DNA from: Siphonodentalium dalli
Taxonomy: Eukaryota > Mollusca > Scaphopoda > Gadilida > Siphonodentaliidae
Assembly (NCBI GenBank): GCA_032622095.1
Contig: CP136061.1
Location: 134,189,587-134,253,586 of the forward strand
Direction: 5' to 3'
DNA: 64,000 bases
Positions within the stretch are counted from its first letter, which is position 1. Each line of letters starts with the position of its first letter. A program made the translations under genes and the position numbers. Shown in pieces: positions 23,119 to 34,922 of this stretch. The notes under the pieces were generated by a model. The model had not been told where the DNA came from. It worked only from the letters and a program-made list of their open reading frames with translations, and did no database searches.

Positions 23119-23891
23119 AATAACAACATTTCCAGATAAACAAGGTCACTTCTCCCTATTAGATTATTAGGAGAAATGGACTGTTATCAGGGAGAAGTCA
23201 TAAAGGTTGAAGTTCAATTTACTCTCAAACATCACCTTTCTGTGATCGAATAAGTATATTAAATGCAATACAAGAGGCCATTTATAATAGCATTGTAGTG
23301 AGTAAGTGCACCATTATAATCAGTAAATATACGGTACTTTAAATATGCTGCATGTTGCACTAATCATACTGGTATATGAGAGGTCACTTCTCCCTGGGAT
23401 AAAATTAGGGAGAAATGACACAATTTAGGGAGAAGATGTCCCCCAAGTCGCCCTCACAGATTTACATGTAAGTTCCCAGATGGTGAATATTGTGATGTGC
23501 ATTATGTCGAAATTTTTGACAATTTTGGATCAGGTTGGCACCCAATTTTGAGGCAACGTTCTGGTCACACGGAAAGGCTACAATTAACACACACATATCT
23601 GTATCATTTCCCACCACATCAAACAAACTAAATTGCCATGTTTTAGGTAGGTGCTACAGTGTCATGAACTTGAGTTTGGTGTATTGGAATGAATCTAGGA
23701 CAATGTCGTCATATTGGGCATTCCTCAAAACCCATACATACGAAATTTCAGCTCAATACGTCAAAAACTGAAGGAGAAATCGATCAACAAACTTTACAAT
23801 AGTACATAACATTGCCACAGAAGGTGTTGCTGAATATATTTGCAATAATTCTTTGATGGTGCAGTCTTCAAATGGTTGTAGTGTCAGAGTA
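23119..23891. other. Intergenic stretch with repeated GGTCACTTCTCCCT motif
   Basis: Related segments occur at about 23143-23200 and 23380-23440 (GGTCACTTCTCCCT ... AGGGAGAAGT or AGGGAGAAATG), and a relative lies at 7296-7350. A 78-codon frame at 23535-23771 has no recognised domain and ends in a repeat-like CATACGAAATTTCAGCTC block. Confidence 0.45.
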
Positions 23892-24102
23892 CAGTAATAC
23901 CCTAAATAATCGACTCCTTAACCACAGCAGAATTATGGGTAATTTTTCAGGATTTAGTTGGAAATACGGCTTGTTGCCATTCATCGGAAAGCTCTCACTG
24001 AGAGCTTTCCGATGAATGGCAACAAGCCATATTTCCGACTAAATCCTGAAAAATTACCCATAATTCTGCTGTGGTTAAGGAGTCGATTATTTAGGGCATT
24101 TG
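23892..24102. mobile_element. Family A MITE, full length with intact centre
   Basis: TA-CAGTAATACCCTAAATAATCG ... TTATTTAGGGCATTTG-TA. The arms of about 105 bp pair almost perfectly around CGGAAAGCTCTCACTGAGAGCTTTCCG. Both arms have the GGGTAATTTTTC variant and the AAATAATC variant. Confidence 0.92.
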
Positions 24103-25337
24103 TAGTTAATATCAGTTCGAAGTAGGTGAAATGAGCATTTAAATTAAATGTGTCTTCAACATGAAAAAAATATAGTATATCGTTTATTACAACATGAGAG
24201 TTTGTTTTGAGTGCATCTATACCCTGTACTGAGTACAGCTGTACTGTGGGTTTACACACCTTATAAAAATTAAATAGGAATTATTATCTGTTATTTTACA
24301 ATCTTTTAAGTATACAATGTATGTTTTCTCAATATTGGTGAAATCTTGAACCAAACTTATCTGGCCTATTAATCAAGAACGTATTTTAATGTAGCTACAT
24401 GTATATTTACACTCGTGACTCATGTGTTGATGCTAGATATCAACTTATTTACCAGTAAATATATCATATGCAAGTGATGGGTTCAACACTATAGTCTAAA
24501 ATTACTGCTTATTTAAAACAGAAGTGAATAAGTAACTTATCTAAATTCTCATGTTCCCAGTACTATATTAAGGCCATAACAACATCCCATAATACATGTT
24601 TCAACTTGCATGCATAGATGTTAGACATGCAACCATGCTGCCAGCCATCAGCGAAAAAACACAGAAATACAACTAAAAAAAATACAGTATAAACAGTAAA
24701 TTTCAGAGATTACCAATATTTATAAGTAGATTTTGCAATATAGAGCTGGGCGGTATTGACATTTCAATCGCGGTACCAGTATCATTAAAATTTCATTGAT
24801 TTACCATGGTAATGGTACGGAACTCGGTATTGGCTCTTAATTATAACATCAAAGCAGGTAATCCAAGTTATTAACTTGAGATAATTCATTTATGTACCCG
24901 GAAATACAAGATCACACAAGAAGTCAAGTGATTCATTTTCGAAGAAATATCTTGAAGTAATGCGAATTATCATTAAACTAACAGAAGACCTCATGTACTC
25001 AGCACTGTTTTGTCTATCGTCTATCGTCACCATTAATATTAATTTGTACTTTAACTTGCCAACTACCATAATGTGCCTCAACTTGCATTTTTAAACTCAA
25101 AGATGGTTATTACATGTATTTCGAAGTATTTTTTGAAAATGTCTTTGTGAAGACGATTTTATTGCACATAGTTCATATAACTTATTGGGAAATGCACTCA
25201 GTTTATACTTTAATAATACAAAGACACACAAGTTGGCAACACAGAGATAAGAGCATCGCTTTGGCGTGGCAAAGTCTGTGGGCTAATAAACTTACAAACC
25301 AAATTTCATTCCATTCAGTTCCAACTTACTAAAGTTA
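24103..25337. other. Intergenic stretch without recognised gene
   Basis: AT-rich. A GGGCGGTATTGACATTTC, CGCGGTACCAG patch lies at 24747-24830. No frame has recognisable features. The minus frame starting at 24259 begins outside and ends in the MITE. Confidence 0.4.
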
Positions 25338-25582
25338 TAATCTGTACAAAAGTACAAATTCAAACAAAAAGGGCCATAACTCTGGTGAACATGGTGGGCG
25401 GAACTCAAATTCCAACTTGACCTGTATGTTGTGCTAGTAAAAACCACATACCAAATATCATTCCATTCAGTTGAGAATATCTAAGAGTTATCACTGAAAA
25501 CCAAAAGCGAATGGATGGACCGTCAGCCAGACAGACCAATAACATAATTCAACCCTTTATTTTTAAACGGGCGTATAACGAG
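25338..25582 (+). repeat. Tandem-core repeat, single unit plus terminal module
   Basis: AGGGCCATAACTCTGGTGAAC, GGCGGAACTCAAATTCCAAC, CACATACCAAATATCATTCC, then AATGGATGGACCGTCAGCC, AGACAGACCAATAACATAATTC and a GGGCGTATAAC end. It is a shortened relative of the element at 22056-23014. Confidence 0.75.
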
Positions 25583-26039
25583 AGGCCGATATTGATCGGC
25601 AGATGTTTAACCCATACCTTGGCGATACCGATTAGCTATTTTAATAAATCCTTACACCAACCTTTTCATGAGTGCAAAACTTTCAACAATTCACACCTTA
25701 CTATTAAGGTCACAAGTGGAAACAGACTTATTGGGCACCTTGCTCACATAAACACAATAGCAACACGGATGTGGCATTCGATTTCAACCTATTAGGTCAC
25801 TCCAACACAACAGATATGTCTTATAGAGTGATAAAGCTAATTAAGCTCAATCCATAGTCAGAGAGAAGCACAATAGCAGTTAAACACAAAATAGTTAAGA
25901 CATTAAGTAGATAAACATCATACCAGCTCCATTTATTTGCTTATTACATTGGAATAACATATTATGTTTTTTATTATTATTTTTATTTTTTTTATTATGT
26001 TTTGTGTTAGCTGCATATTAAAAATTCATGGGATCATTT
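25583..26039. other. Intergenic stretch
   Basis: No supported gene. It includes a T-rich tract at 25966-26000 (TTATTATTTTTATTTTTTTT-like). Confidence 0.4.
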
Positions 26040-27615
26040 AGATGGGAGAAAAGGTTTAATATTTCCGATTCAAAAACCAATCAATACATGAACAACTATA
26101 CAAGTGAGGGATGTATAGACCTGGATATAAAATGATTGATAATGATTGGATATAAAATGTTTTAATGCATAATTTTCAGATAGCTAGAGGTAGGATATGA
26201 GAGTGGTCAGATTGAAAATATTAGATTCATTACATTGGATAGCATATTGTATGACTATGGAATGGGTGGGTTAATTTTCTTCTAAGCTGATCATTGGAAA
26301 GATATAATGTATGTAAACAGCGGAAATATAATAAAAGTTATGGTTAATATTATCAAAACCATTCAATCGATACCAAAATCTATACAGGTGAAGAATGTGT
26401 CATCATTAACATGGATGCAATTATTTATATAGTGATCATGTGAAAAATATTTAGTTATCACATTGTGTCAACAGGATTGATGGAGGATGTTAATATTTTT
26501 AAGCAAATAAACCAAATGACCCTCACTATGCAGGTTAGGGGTGTGTTATCATAAACTATGCCAAGAACTATAAACATAATCAATGGAAATATTTGAGTTA
26601 TGAAATCGGATAGAATGGGGTTAATCTTACCCAAACTAATGAACTGATAAACACAAAAAGTCTATAAAAGCATGTCATTGGATTTAGAAACCCATACAAT
26701 AAGTCAGTCTCTAATTTCATGAACCTGTTTCAACAAAGGGTTTAACTTAATATTGCACAGAACAAAGAATGGACCAGAGAGTCATCAATCACAGTTTTTA
26801 TCAACAAACTCTGTGAGCCATGCTATCTATCTAGTGTCCAGCTAAACTTAACTCATTGCCAATAATACACTCTCTGTGTAATAAGAACTTCTCTTCTAAG
26901 CTCACAGTGCAGGCAGTAATTACATGATCAGTTACTTGAATTTTAAATGGCCATAACTCTGTTAAAATATACCGGATCAAACTCCAATTTGAACCTGATC
27001 TGTATTTCGGGGTGAGGACCATATGTACCAAATTTGGTGCAGATCAGATGAAAAATATTTAAGTCAACACAGCTTGGATGAATTCTATTTAAAAACAAGA
27101 GCAGAAAACCATATAGATGAAGAACGTGCTAAGAAAGACCTAGGTAAGAAATATGAGGCATATCAGAAGAAAATTGTTTGACTTAGATGCATCAGATAAA
27201 ATTTGTGTGCAGGATTAATTATTTTCTAAACCGATCAACCAATCGATACCAAAAACTATACAGGTGAGGTGTGTGTCATCATAAACCTACATATCAAATA
27301 TGAACAGAGAATCGGACAAAAAATACTTTGGTTACAGCATCGGATAGCTCATGCCTATGTGCGGATGCAAAGTGTTAATAATTTAATCAACCGATCGATA
27401 CCAAAAACTAAACAGGTGAGGAGTGTGTCATCGTAAACATGCACATAAAATTTGAACACGATCTGATAAAAAATATTCAAGTAATCGAATCGGATAGCAA
27501 GTGTCTACGGACAGATGGACAGACAGACTGACAGACAGACGGACAAACGACGGATGGTTTATCCGGACGTTGGCATTATGTGTACCATACATGGTATGGG
27601 TACACATAAAAATGT
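26040..27615 (+). repeat. Degenerate tandem-core repeat with terminal hairpin
   Basis: Several units of about 150-160 bp carry ATCGATACCAAAAACTA, CAGGTGAGG(A/T)GTGTGTCATC and ATAAAC (clear at about 26368, 27242 and 27399). Between them, at 26945-27080, is a GGCCATAACTCTGTT unit. The end has GACAGACAGACTGACAGACA, then TGTGTACCATACATGGTATGGGTACACA with ATAAAAA (hairpin about 27579-27607). The end is nearly identical to the one at 250-288. Confidence 0.7.
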
Positions 27616-28285
27616 ACATACGGATCTATTTTGACACAGTGGATCATTGATGACATAATACTTTACAGTGACGCACAAAGACGTCAACTGTGTGGTGTGC
27701 TATTTCATATGATGTGAAATAACATAATAGTAATCCCTCTGACCAAGAACATTTTATTATATGTTCTGTTGAATGAATTAGATGATAAAATGGTTATCAT
27801 CACCCTGCCGGTTCCCGAGCCTGGTATTCAAGTCTTGTTACCTTCTCTGGGACTGCTGAGAGAAGGTAGCGATACTTAAATACATATCTCAGAAACTCAT
27901 ATGGTGGTGAAAACCTATATTTCTAACACATTTTGTGTGCTTTTTTAATTTTTCGCCCAATTTTAACAATATTGAAACAAACTTGGAATAACATACCATT
28001 TAATTTGTTCAAGTGCGACTAGGTCAGCCCAGTGTTGAAGAGTTTCAGCAAATAAACTACTAATAGACAATGTATATGAATTTTTTATCTTTTAATACGT
28101 TTAAGTTTCCTTGGTTATTCTGCTTCAGTTATATATTTAATACACCAGGAACACATAATTATAGTATACTAGTGTTTGGGAGCCTTTATTCAGCTATGGA
28201 GGGCTTAAGCACACATGACAGACAGATCCTACTCTTTTACATATATACATGTAGCTAAAATTTATTATGCTAAATCAATATATCC
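27616..28285. other. Intergenic stretch with a small hairpin
   Basis: A hairpin forms from TACCTTCTCTGGGACTGCTG, AGAGAAGGTA (27839-27868). No gene is recognised. GACAGACAGATCCTACTCTTTT at about 28217 recurs at about 28930. Confidence 0.45.
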
Positions 28286-28965
28286 TCATGCAAATAGGTT
28301 CATAATGGACATAATCAATGGCATTGGTTCATATTCACTGTCGGATACCTGTTTAGGTTTGGAAATTTCGAAAATTTATGATGACTTGACACGCCAAATA
28401 AAACATTTTGCATGCCTGTCATGCGAAAGGCATGTTACATAGGTGTTGGCCATACAAATTCCTACATAACTGTTTAAAGGTGTATCACCGAAAGATGTCG
28501 TTAATTGATGCTTGAAGACAATATATTAACTTACCGTTTATCCACTGGGCGCCGCCATCTTGAAATGTTCAAACCTAAACGGGTATCCGACAGTGATATT
28601 GGACTTATTTGATTCTCGAATAAGACCATAGTGGACTTATACCCATTATTATGTTGGATGACACAGGCCACAATGAAGACACATTTATAAAGAGCGTACA
28701 TCTGGTCTGCAAATAGGTTCATATTGAACCTAAATATTCACATTTATTTGATTCTGAAATAGGTCCATAGTGAACTTATTTTGTGTGTTTTTTTTTAAAT
28801 TAATTAAATTTTTTTAAATCATAATTTTGAAAATCTTACGACATTAAAACCTCCACCAGGGTATCCCGAGTCACCACACCAAATTTGGTTGAAATCTGAC
28901 AAGCAGTCTGGGAGAAAAATCCAGACAGACAGACAGACAGATCCTACTCTTTTATATATTTAGAT
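28286..28965. repeat. Inverted-repeat element with GCAAATAGGTTCAT direct repeats
   Basis: TCACTGTCGGATACCTGTTT-AGGTTTG (28335-28361) is inverted at 28570-28596 with one mismatch, separated by 208 bp. GCAAATAGGTTCATA lies at about 28289 and again at about 28709. The segment 28840-28945 (CACCAAATTTGGTTGAAATC, GACAGACAGACAGACAG) is a tandem-core terminal module. The superfamily cannot be assigned. Confidence 0.55.
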
Positions 28966-29365
28966 TTGGCATTTATATCCAGTCCACAATAGTAGATATA
29001 CATGTACTAGAAATAGTATGCCCTGGAGGAACCTACCGGTACATATTCACATCCATCACAAATATTATTACCAAAATATATACAGTTATTACAAAAAAAT
29101 ATGACATGCCCTGCAAAAGCCATCAACTTGAGCAGAATTACCTAGGAATAGTCTCCGTAATATCACTGAAGATACACATTACTGAACAGTTGGAAGTGTC
29201 AGAACAATAGATGAGTGTCCTGAGTAAGAATCCCACTGGGTTAATTGATTATGATGTGCATGTACCAGGTAGGTTAATCTTGGCCTCAGTATGAGATGGG
29301 GTATTGGACATACTCCTAATGCCATTAGTAATAATTGTCTTCTCCCAAATACTCAGCTGAGTCGG
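28966..29365. other. Intergenic stretch without recognised feature
   Basis: No coding frame or repeat boundary found. Confidence 0.4.
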
Positions 29366-29373
29366 GGTGGTGC

Positions 29374-29627
29374 CAAGCCTTGAAATAGGGTGTCTGTCAT
29401 TTGCAGAATGAGGTCCCCAGAGGGTGAATTTAGTGATGCTACCCCGCATGGCGGGCTAGCATCACCAAATTCACCCTCTGGGAACCTCATTCTGCTGAGG
29501 CGTAAGCAGAATTAGGTCCCCAGAGGGTGAATTTGGTGATGCTAGCCCGCTATGCGGGGTAGCATCACTAAATTCACCCTCTGGGGACCTCATTCTGCAA
29601 ATGACAGACACCCTATTTCAAGGCTTG
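29374..29627. mobile_element. Family B MITE with perfect 8-bp target duplication
   Basis: Ends CAAGCCTTGAAATAGGGTG and CACCCTATTTCAAGGCTTG are perfect inverted repeats. GGTGGTGC flanks both sides (29366-29373 and 29628-29635). The interior is two head-to-head hairpins with AGAATGAGGTCCCCAGAG arms and centres around GCTA(C/G)CCCGC. Low divergence suggests recent insertion. Confidence 0.93.
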
Positions 29628-29635
29628 GGTGGTGC

Positions 29636-29990
29636 CATGATTTCCCCAAAGTAGGGGTTACGAACCCCACTGATGCCACCCCTGCAGTTAAGGGAGGGAG
29701 CTTTAGTCTGTAAGGTCATAATAAAATATGCATTATTTTCCCTCACCCTAAATATACAAAATCGGCCAGATTTTATAAAAAAAAAACCAGGCCTTCTGCA
29801 GTGTATAGGGTTTATAAATTTAACCATTTCTTTACAAAATGGATTATCCCATCAGTCATAAAAATATACAGTAGAAGGGTCTATTATTCATCTGTAGGGA
29901 TGTTCAGGAAACATAAGCAGACGACAGATGACAGAAAGTGCCAAAGTAATCCTATTCATTAGTGGGAATAGGAACTACTCTGTTTCAAAG
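29636..29990. repeat. Dispersed repeat related to 46000-46320 and 56277-56470
   Basis: Shared blocks are TTTCTTTACAAAATGGATT, ATCCCATCAGT, GTCTATTATTCATCTG, AGGGATGTTCA, GAGCAGACAACAGAT-like and AATCCTATTCATT. The copy at 56277 is in reverse orientation. No terminal structure could be fixed. Confidence 0.55.
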
Positions 29991-30037
29991 AGTATTTAGT
30001 AAAGAAAGGGTTTATAAGGTCTATTATCTCATTTCAG

Positions 30038-30345
30038 GAATGGAAAGACATGTTGAACTCATGACATACAGTACCGTATTTCAACTGCCTGGTCAATGGA
30101 CATGGCTCAATGCACACAAGACAAAGACTGTGACAACCCAAGGCAGACTGTCATATTTAATGGGACAGGCGTTGTCCAAGGGTCATAATCTGCTGGAATC
30201 TTTATCTGATATGAACTCTATATGGCCATATACCAAGGTGATTAGTAGTATTTTTAATAAAACATCATCATGTCATCAACTGGCTATTGAACCGGCCCGT
30301 ATACACAAGGTGGTTGCCATATTAAAACACCAACTTCCTGTGTAA
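30038..30345 (+). CDS. Possible terminal exon of an unrecognised host gene
   Basis: A pyrimidine-containing tract ends in ATCTCATTTCAG, a good 3' splice site, and about 102 codons stay open from there to a TAA at 30343-30345. Codon choice looks protein-like (varied, no low complexity, W, H, C and M residues), unlike most frames in the window. The peptide begins after the acceptor with MERHVELMTYS and ends with AILKHQLPV. The upstream frame from 29962 is probably intronic. I do not recognise the family and see no transposon motif. No perfect AATAAA lies close after the stop. It could also be a decayed transposon fragment. Confidence 0.4.
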
Positions 30346-30749
30346 TAATGCAGATCAGTGACTGACAACACAGTTTTACAGAGATCGATAAATGTGATTT
30401 TTGCTGTTCCTGATATCACAAACTGCGTATTAAGAAGGAATTCAAAGTTTGGAAAGATTTATAGATTTGGACATATCGGTATGTCCTCATATTTCATGTC
30501 TAGGTTGAGGATACACATCCTTTGCCGGTATTAATTTACAGCAGTATACCAAAATGTCAGACCCGTTTCTGCTGTTTTTTTCTAAAATTGTTAGCTTTGC
30601 CAGTTACCACAATCAAAAAGAAATTGTTAACTTACAGTAAATCACCTTGCTTATTCTCACAGTCGCTCAGGATATTTTCCAGTTATTTTTATCTTAATGA
30701 CGGAATTTGTAGATATTATTGCTGTTTGCATGCTTCGAAAATGAATTGA
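30346..30749. other. Sequence after the possible terminal exon
   Basis: May hold a 3' untranslated region if the exon is real. No perfect AATAAA was seen near it, and nothing else is supported. Confidence 0.35.
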
Positions 30750-30915
30750 TTAACCCTTTCAGTGTCAAGTCTGATTTTTGTATCAACCCATATTTCCTTG
30801 ATCATTTTTGAGCTCTTTCCATCAATGTTTCACATTATTATAATCAATAAATTTGAAAAATGATCAAGGAAATATGGGTTGATACAAAAATTGAACTTGG
30901 CACTGAAAGGGTTAA
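30750..30915. mobile_element. Family C relative, CAGTGCCAAG end type (short)
   Basis: TTAA-CCCTTTCAGTGTCAAG ... CTTGGCACTGAAAGGG-TTAA. The arms continue with TGATTTTTGTATCAACCCAT and TTTCCTTGATCA, so the element is a ~60-bp-arm hairpin with a ~45-bp loop. It lacks the GCATTCTCTTATAT hairpin but shares ATGGGTTGATACAAAAAT with the GAGTGCC type. A second copy lies at 55163-55311. Confidence 0.9.
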
Positions 30916-31545
30916 AGTTATCTAATTACAGGAAATTTTTTATTTGCTTGGATGCCATAATCAAATTTAGGATGATACCAGATTCCAGTGTTGAGTGGGG
31001 GGGGGGGGGCTCATATATTAGCCTATGTTTACTTTCCCCATCGTCGGCCAATTTTTCCAAGTCTATCTAAGAAATATAACTAACTATGCAAAATGCTGTT
31101 ATTTTGTTAACAAACAAACACCTTTACAAGATAACTGGCATATCAAAACATTCACACCATAAAGAGACAAATTTTGGGAACCATAATGGAATTAAACCTG
31201 GCAGGGTGGGTTACGGCGGAGGATGGTGGCACTTCAGCCCAAAATTCATTTGACGGCAAAGTGGTACATGATACTGCCATACTAGCACCTCTACTACCAG
31301 TAGGGCAAACAAGCACACTTGTAATATTTCAGTGACCGAAAAACACATCTATGTCCAGATAGTTGAATGAATTAAGAACTTCTGACTGAAGACACAGAGT
31401 CCATTTGAGTCAAGTTTCAACTGCAAAAATAGAACTGTAGCGGAAAAGTGATGGCCTGTGCTGACTGTTCTGCAACAGTCACTGTAAATCAATCGTAATG
31501 ATCAGTTCAAGCAGATACAAGTTTTTCTCAAAATAAGTGTCCTGT
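30916..31545. other. Intergenic stretch; 13-bp poly-G at 30997-31009
   Basis: No gene recognised. A moderately GC-rich patch (GGCAGGGTGGGTTACGGCGG) is at 31199-31218. Confidence 0.4.
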
Positions 31546-31822
31546 ATAACCCTTTTTTTTACTGCAGCTTCCTAAAATTGTGTGGAAACGCTGTGCCAAT
31601 GCATTCTCTGATATATGCGAGTCTCCCATAGGGAGCCTCGCATATATAAGAGAATACATGTAAATTGGCCTAACAATATTTACCTTGACCTTGTAAGCCA
31701 GTGCATTCTTTTACACATGTATATGCGAGGCTCCCTATGAGAGACTCATTTATATAAGAGAATGCACTGGCACAGGATATTTAATGCTGCACCAGCGCAG
31801 CTCCCTTCATGAAAGGGTTAAA
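31546..31822. mobile_element. Family C MITE, CATGA end type with two hairpins
   Basis: The left end is degenerate (TATAACCCTTT). The right end is CTCCCTTCATGAAAGGG-TTAA. Two hairpins sit in tandem, one with GCCAATGC and one with GCCAGTGC / GCACTGGC arms, joined by a CCTAACAATATTTACCTTG, ACCTTGTAAG linker. The same architecture occurs at 43952, 49936 and 57388. Confidence 0.85.
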
Positions 31823-31860
31823 AAGCAGTTTTCAGATGTTTACAACAAGGTGAGAGAATA

Positions 31861-32235
31861 CCCTGCTAGACAAAACAAGTGTCCACTTAACTGCGGTGCG
31901 GTTAGCGTTGCCACCACGGCTGAAATGCAATTACACCACAGTTCCACCGGCTAAATACAGTTGGGCCGCGGTGTAATCGCCATTTGGCATGGTGTAGTTG
32001 CCATGGTGTACTTTCATCAAACTGAAAAAAGACAATACAAATCAAAAATCTAACCACGGTGTACATGCCATTCGGCCGCGAGGGTAGTTGCCTTTCGGCC
32101 ACAGTGAATTTGCCGTTTGGCCGCAGTGTACTTGCCGTTCGGCCGCGGTGTTCAACTGCAGTTACAAACTCTGACACCGCGGCCGAACGGCAAATACACC
32201 GCGGTGCCAATGGACACTTGTTTTGTCCAGCGGGG
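31861..32235. mobile_element. TA-flanked GC-rich MITE with internal minisatellite
   Basis: TA-CCCTGCTAGACAAAACAAG-TGTCCA (31861-31885) is inverted as TGGACACTTGTTTTGTCCAG-CGGGG-TA (32211-32237), 23 of 25 matching. A TA target fits Tc1/mariner-type insertion. The interior has ~22-bp repeats on the theme GGCCGCGGTGTACTTGCCGT, GC-rich and strikingly unlike the surroundings. Frames of 112 and 127 codons overlapping it on opposite strands are products of this composition. Confidence 0.85.
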
Positions 32236-32438
32236 TACATGTGCCATAAATGTACATGTAAATGTAATGTGTTGATGGAGATTCCAAAGAGTTCAGGTCA
32301 TGGAGCACCACAAATTCATAATGAACAACACTGTTATCTGTCATTGATGATTAACTTCACTGTATTGAGGAACATTTACATGTACATAGAGGTAGAACTA
32401 TACACTGCAGCAACATTGAAACCGAGATGCGCCATGTT

Positions 32439-32654
32439 TTAACCCTTTGAGTGCCAGGGGCCGATCTCATCGGCCCTAAACCTACAAAATAAGTCTGTTA
32501 AACAATATAAGAATAAATTATTAAAATTGTTAGGCCAATGCATTCTCTTATATATGCGAGGCGACCTATGGTCGACTCGCATATATATAAGAGAATGCAT
32601 TGGCACAGGGTATATGGGTTGATACAAAAATCGACCTGGCACTCAAAGGGTTAA
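32439..32654. mobile_element. Family C MITE, GAGTGCC type, short form
   Basis: TTAA-CCCTTTGAGTGCCAGGGG ... CCTGGCACTCAAAGGG-TTAA, with GGCCGATCTCATCGGCCC near the left end and one 69-bp-class hairpin (one extra TA in the right arm). It is about half the length of the copy at 6199-6640 owing to loss of the left interior. Confidence 0.9.
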
Positions 32655-33049
32655 TGGAGAACCATGTTTACTGTCATGGAATGCATTTGTGTAGTGTTTT
32701 CAATGTTCACATGAACACCAGGAACTATTACGATTTGTATTTCTTATGTTCCATAGCAGTTCCATAGCAGTTATATTTATAAATGATCTCACAGTTCACG
32801 CAACATGAAATTAATAGTTCTGATTCATGCAGTATATTGATGGCAAACAAAAGATGAACATGTCTAGCATTAACCTATTCACTGCTGAATGAGGTCATGA
32901 CGTCAAAACTCCACCCCCTCCTCCCCATTGCCCCGAACATTGCCCCACCCAGTCAGCTTAGGAATAATTAGGAATCTATATATAATTATGAATGCCAGTA
33001 CCAAACTTGAACTCAACAGCATATATACAGGTAAGAGTTAAATCTCTTA
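32655..33049. other. Intergenic spacer
   Basis: No supported gene; AT-rich with a short C-rich patch at 32910-32950. Confidence 0.4.
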
Positions 33050-33430
33050 TCTCTGCCCCTATTTGAACAAATGTGAATGTCTATCTGTGAGATCCATTCA
33101 TCTAGTAATTTCAAATGGTAGATTTTAAGAGTTAAAGTGAATTATTTCTCCTAAAAACTTCCTCAAAAATGACTCCATTTGAACAAATCTGAACCCCAGT
33201 CACCCAAAGATTGAGCCTCCATACCAAATATAAGCTAAATAGCCTGATTTTTTTTAAAAGAATTACTATGGAGGGAAAGAGTTATGACCCTGGCTTCGCA
33301 CCTATTTGACCTGTGAACTTATTTGAACAAATCTGAATGTGAGTCACCAAGGGAACATCCACACCAAAATATATAAACCCATTCGGTCTTTATTATGGAT
33401 CTGGAGAAAAAAACAATTGTTGATATGCAG
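33050..33430 (+). repeat. Tandem-core repeat, distinct (T)TTGAACAAATCTGAA family
   Basis: About three units (near 33060, 33176 and 33320) share ATTTGAACAAATCTGAA, GTCACC, CATCCA(C/T)ACCAAATATA and a GAGTTATGACCCTGG-like segment. Confidence 0.6.
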
Positions 33431-33479
33431 ACTGAAAGACATCTCAACAGACGAATATGATAGAAGGAAAATCAGGGTA

Positions 33480-33683
33480 CAGTAATGCCCTAAATAATTG
33501 ACTCCTTAACCACAGCATAAATATGTTCAGGATTTAGTCAGAAATATGGCTTGTTGCCATTCAACGGAAAACTCTCACTGAGAGCTTTCCGATAAATGGC
33601 AACAAGCCATATTTCCGACTAAATCCTGAAAAATTACCCATAATTCTGGTGTGGTTAAGGAGACGTTATTAATGGCATTACTG
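33480..33683. mobile_element. Family A MITE, near full length
   Basis: TA-CAGTAATGCCCTAAATAATTG ... GGCATTACTG-TA. The centre CGGAAAACTCTCACTGAGAGCTTTCCG is intact. The left arm has lost the GGTAATTTTT segment. Confidence 0.9.
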
Positions 33684-33759
33684 TATAATGAGTTCATCTG
33701 GATAAGTGGTGGTTAAGAAAATAAAAGGTCGGCAAACCTGTGTCCCCCAAAAAGGTGTT

Positions 33760-34640
33760 TTTTTTTAATAAAGATAGTGTTTTTTTTAACTCTGTAAAAA
33801 TTCATCGGACCGTGACCAAATTCAAACTTGGCCTTTGTCTTCAGAAATTTGAACATGTACCAAATATCAAGAGATTCAGTTGAGTTGAAAAAAAACCATC
33901 AGATAACTAAAAGTAAAGCTATCATCAGGCAGACAAAATAATCAGCACATTTTAAGTCAACAAGGACCATAACTCTGGCAAAAATGGATGGACCAAACCA
34001 AAGTTCGAACTTGACCCGTATCTTCATGTGGTTAATTCACATACCAAATTTTTAAAAATCAGATTAAAAAAAATAAAGTTATCATCCGGAAATAAAAATA
34101 AACGGCAAATTCTAAGTTGATAAGGATCATAACTCCAGCAAAATTGGGCGGACCGAACCCATATTTAAATTTTCCTTTGTTTTGAGCTGATAAACTCACA
34201 TACCAAATTTGGTTTCGATCCGATAGCCAAAATAAAGTTCACATCCGGAAACTTTCCGCATGGATGCAGGAACGGACAGATTATAAGTTAACTGTGGCAA
34301 AAATGGGTCGACCAAATCCATATTCAAACTTGTCCTGTGTTTTGAGCTGATAAACTCACATACCATGGTAATTTGGTTCCAATCCGATAGCCCAAAATAA
34401 AGTTCTCATCTGGAAACTTTCCACAAAGATTAAAATCGAAAAGATGCCATAACACCTGATAACACGGATAACACCTGAAAAACATGGGCAGACCAAATCC
34501 ATATTCAAACTTGACCTGTGTTTTGAGCTTATAAACTCACATATCAAAATTGGTTTTCGATCCGACAGCCCAAAATAAAGTTCTCATCCGGAAACTTTCC
34601 GCACCGATTCTAAGTCGAAAAGGGGCCTCCATATCTGAAA
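33760..34640 (+). repeat. Tandem-core repeat, about five units
   Basis: Units carry CATAACTCTGGCAAAAATGG, GACCAAA(C/T)CCATATT, TTTTGAGCTGATAAACTCAC, ATACCAAATTTGGTTTCGATCC, GATAGCC and AAAGTTCTCATCCGGAAAC. Spacing is about 140-180 bp. A short AACGGACAGATTATAAG segment at 34270 is a terminal-module remnant inside the array. Confidence 0.75.
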
Positions 34641-34922
34641 ATGTTCAGTGGTGCATGAGGAACATACATCTTTGTGCACAATTGTTGGGACAGGGACTAC
34701 ACTATTAAAGTATAAATAATTACATATCATTCTGACTGACTGTTCCGACTGACTTCACAAAATGCAATGACATTGACCCTGTTTCGTCAAACTATTGTCC
34801 ACTTACATCAGGTCCATCGATATAAAATAAATAGGCAACCGAGTGTGTCTGTCTTCACAGTTATACACATCCTAGACCATGGTTACGCTCCAATTGTGCT
34901 TAAACGGGCATTTGACATTGTA
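34641..34922. other. Intergenic spacer
   Basis: No feature recognised. Confidence 0.4.

Noticed and set aside
31902-32442. Overlapping 112- and 127-codon frames on opposite strands
   Set aside because: They are caused by the GC-rich internal repeats of the TA-flanked MITE.
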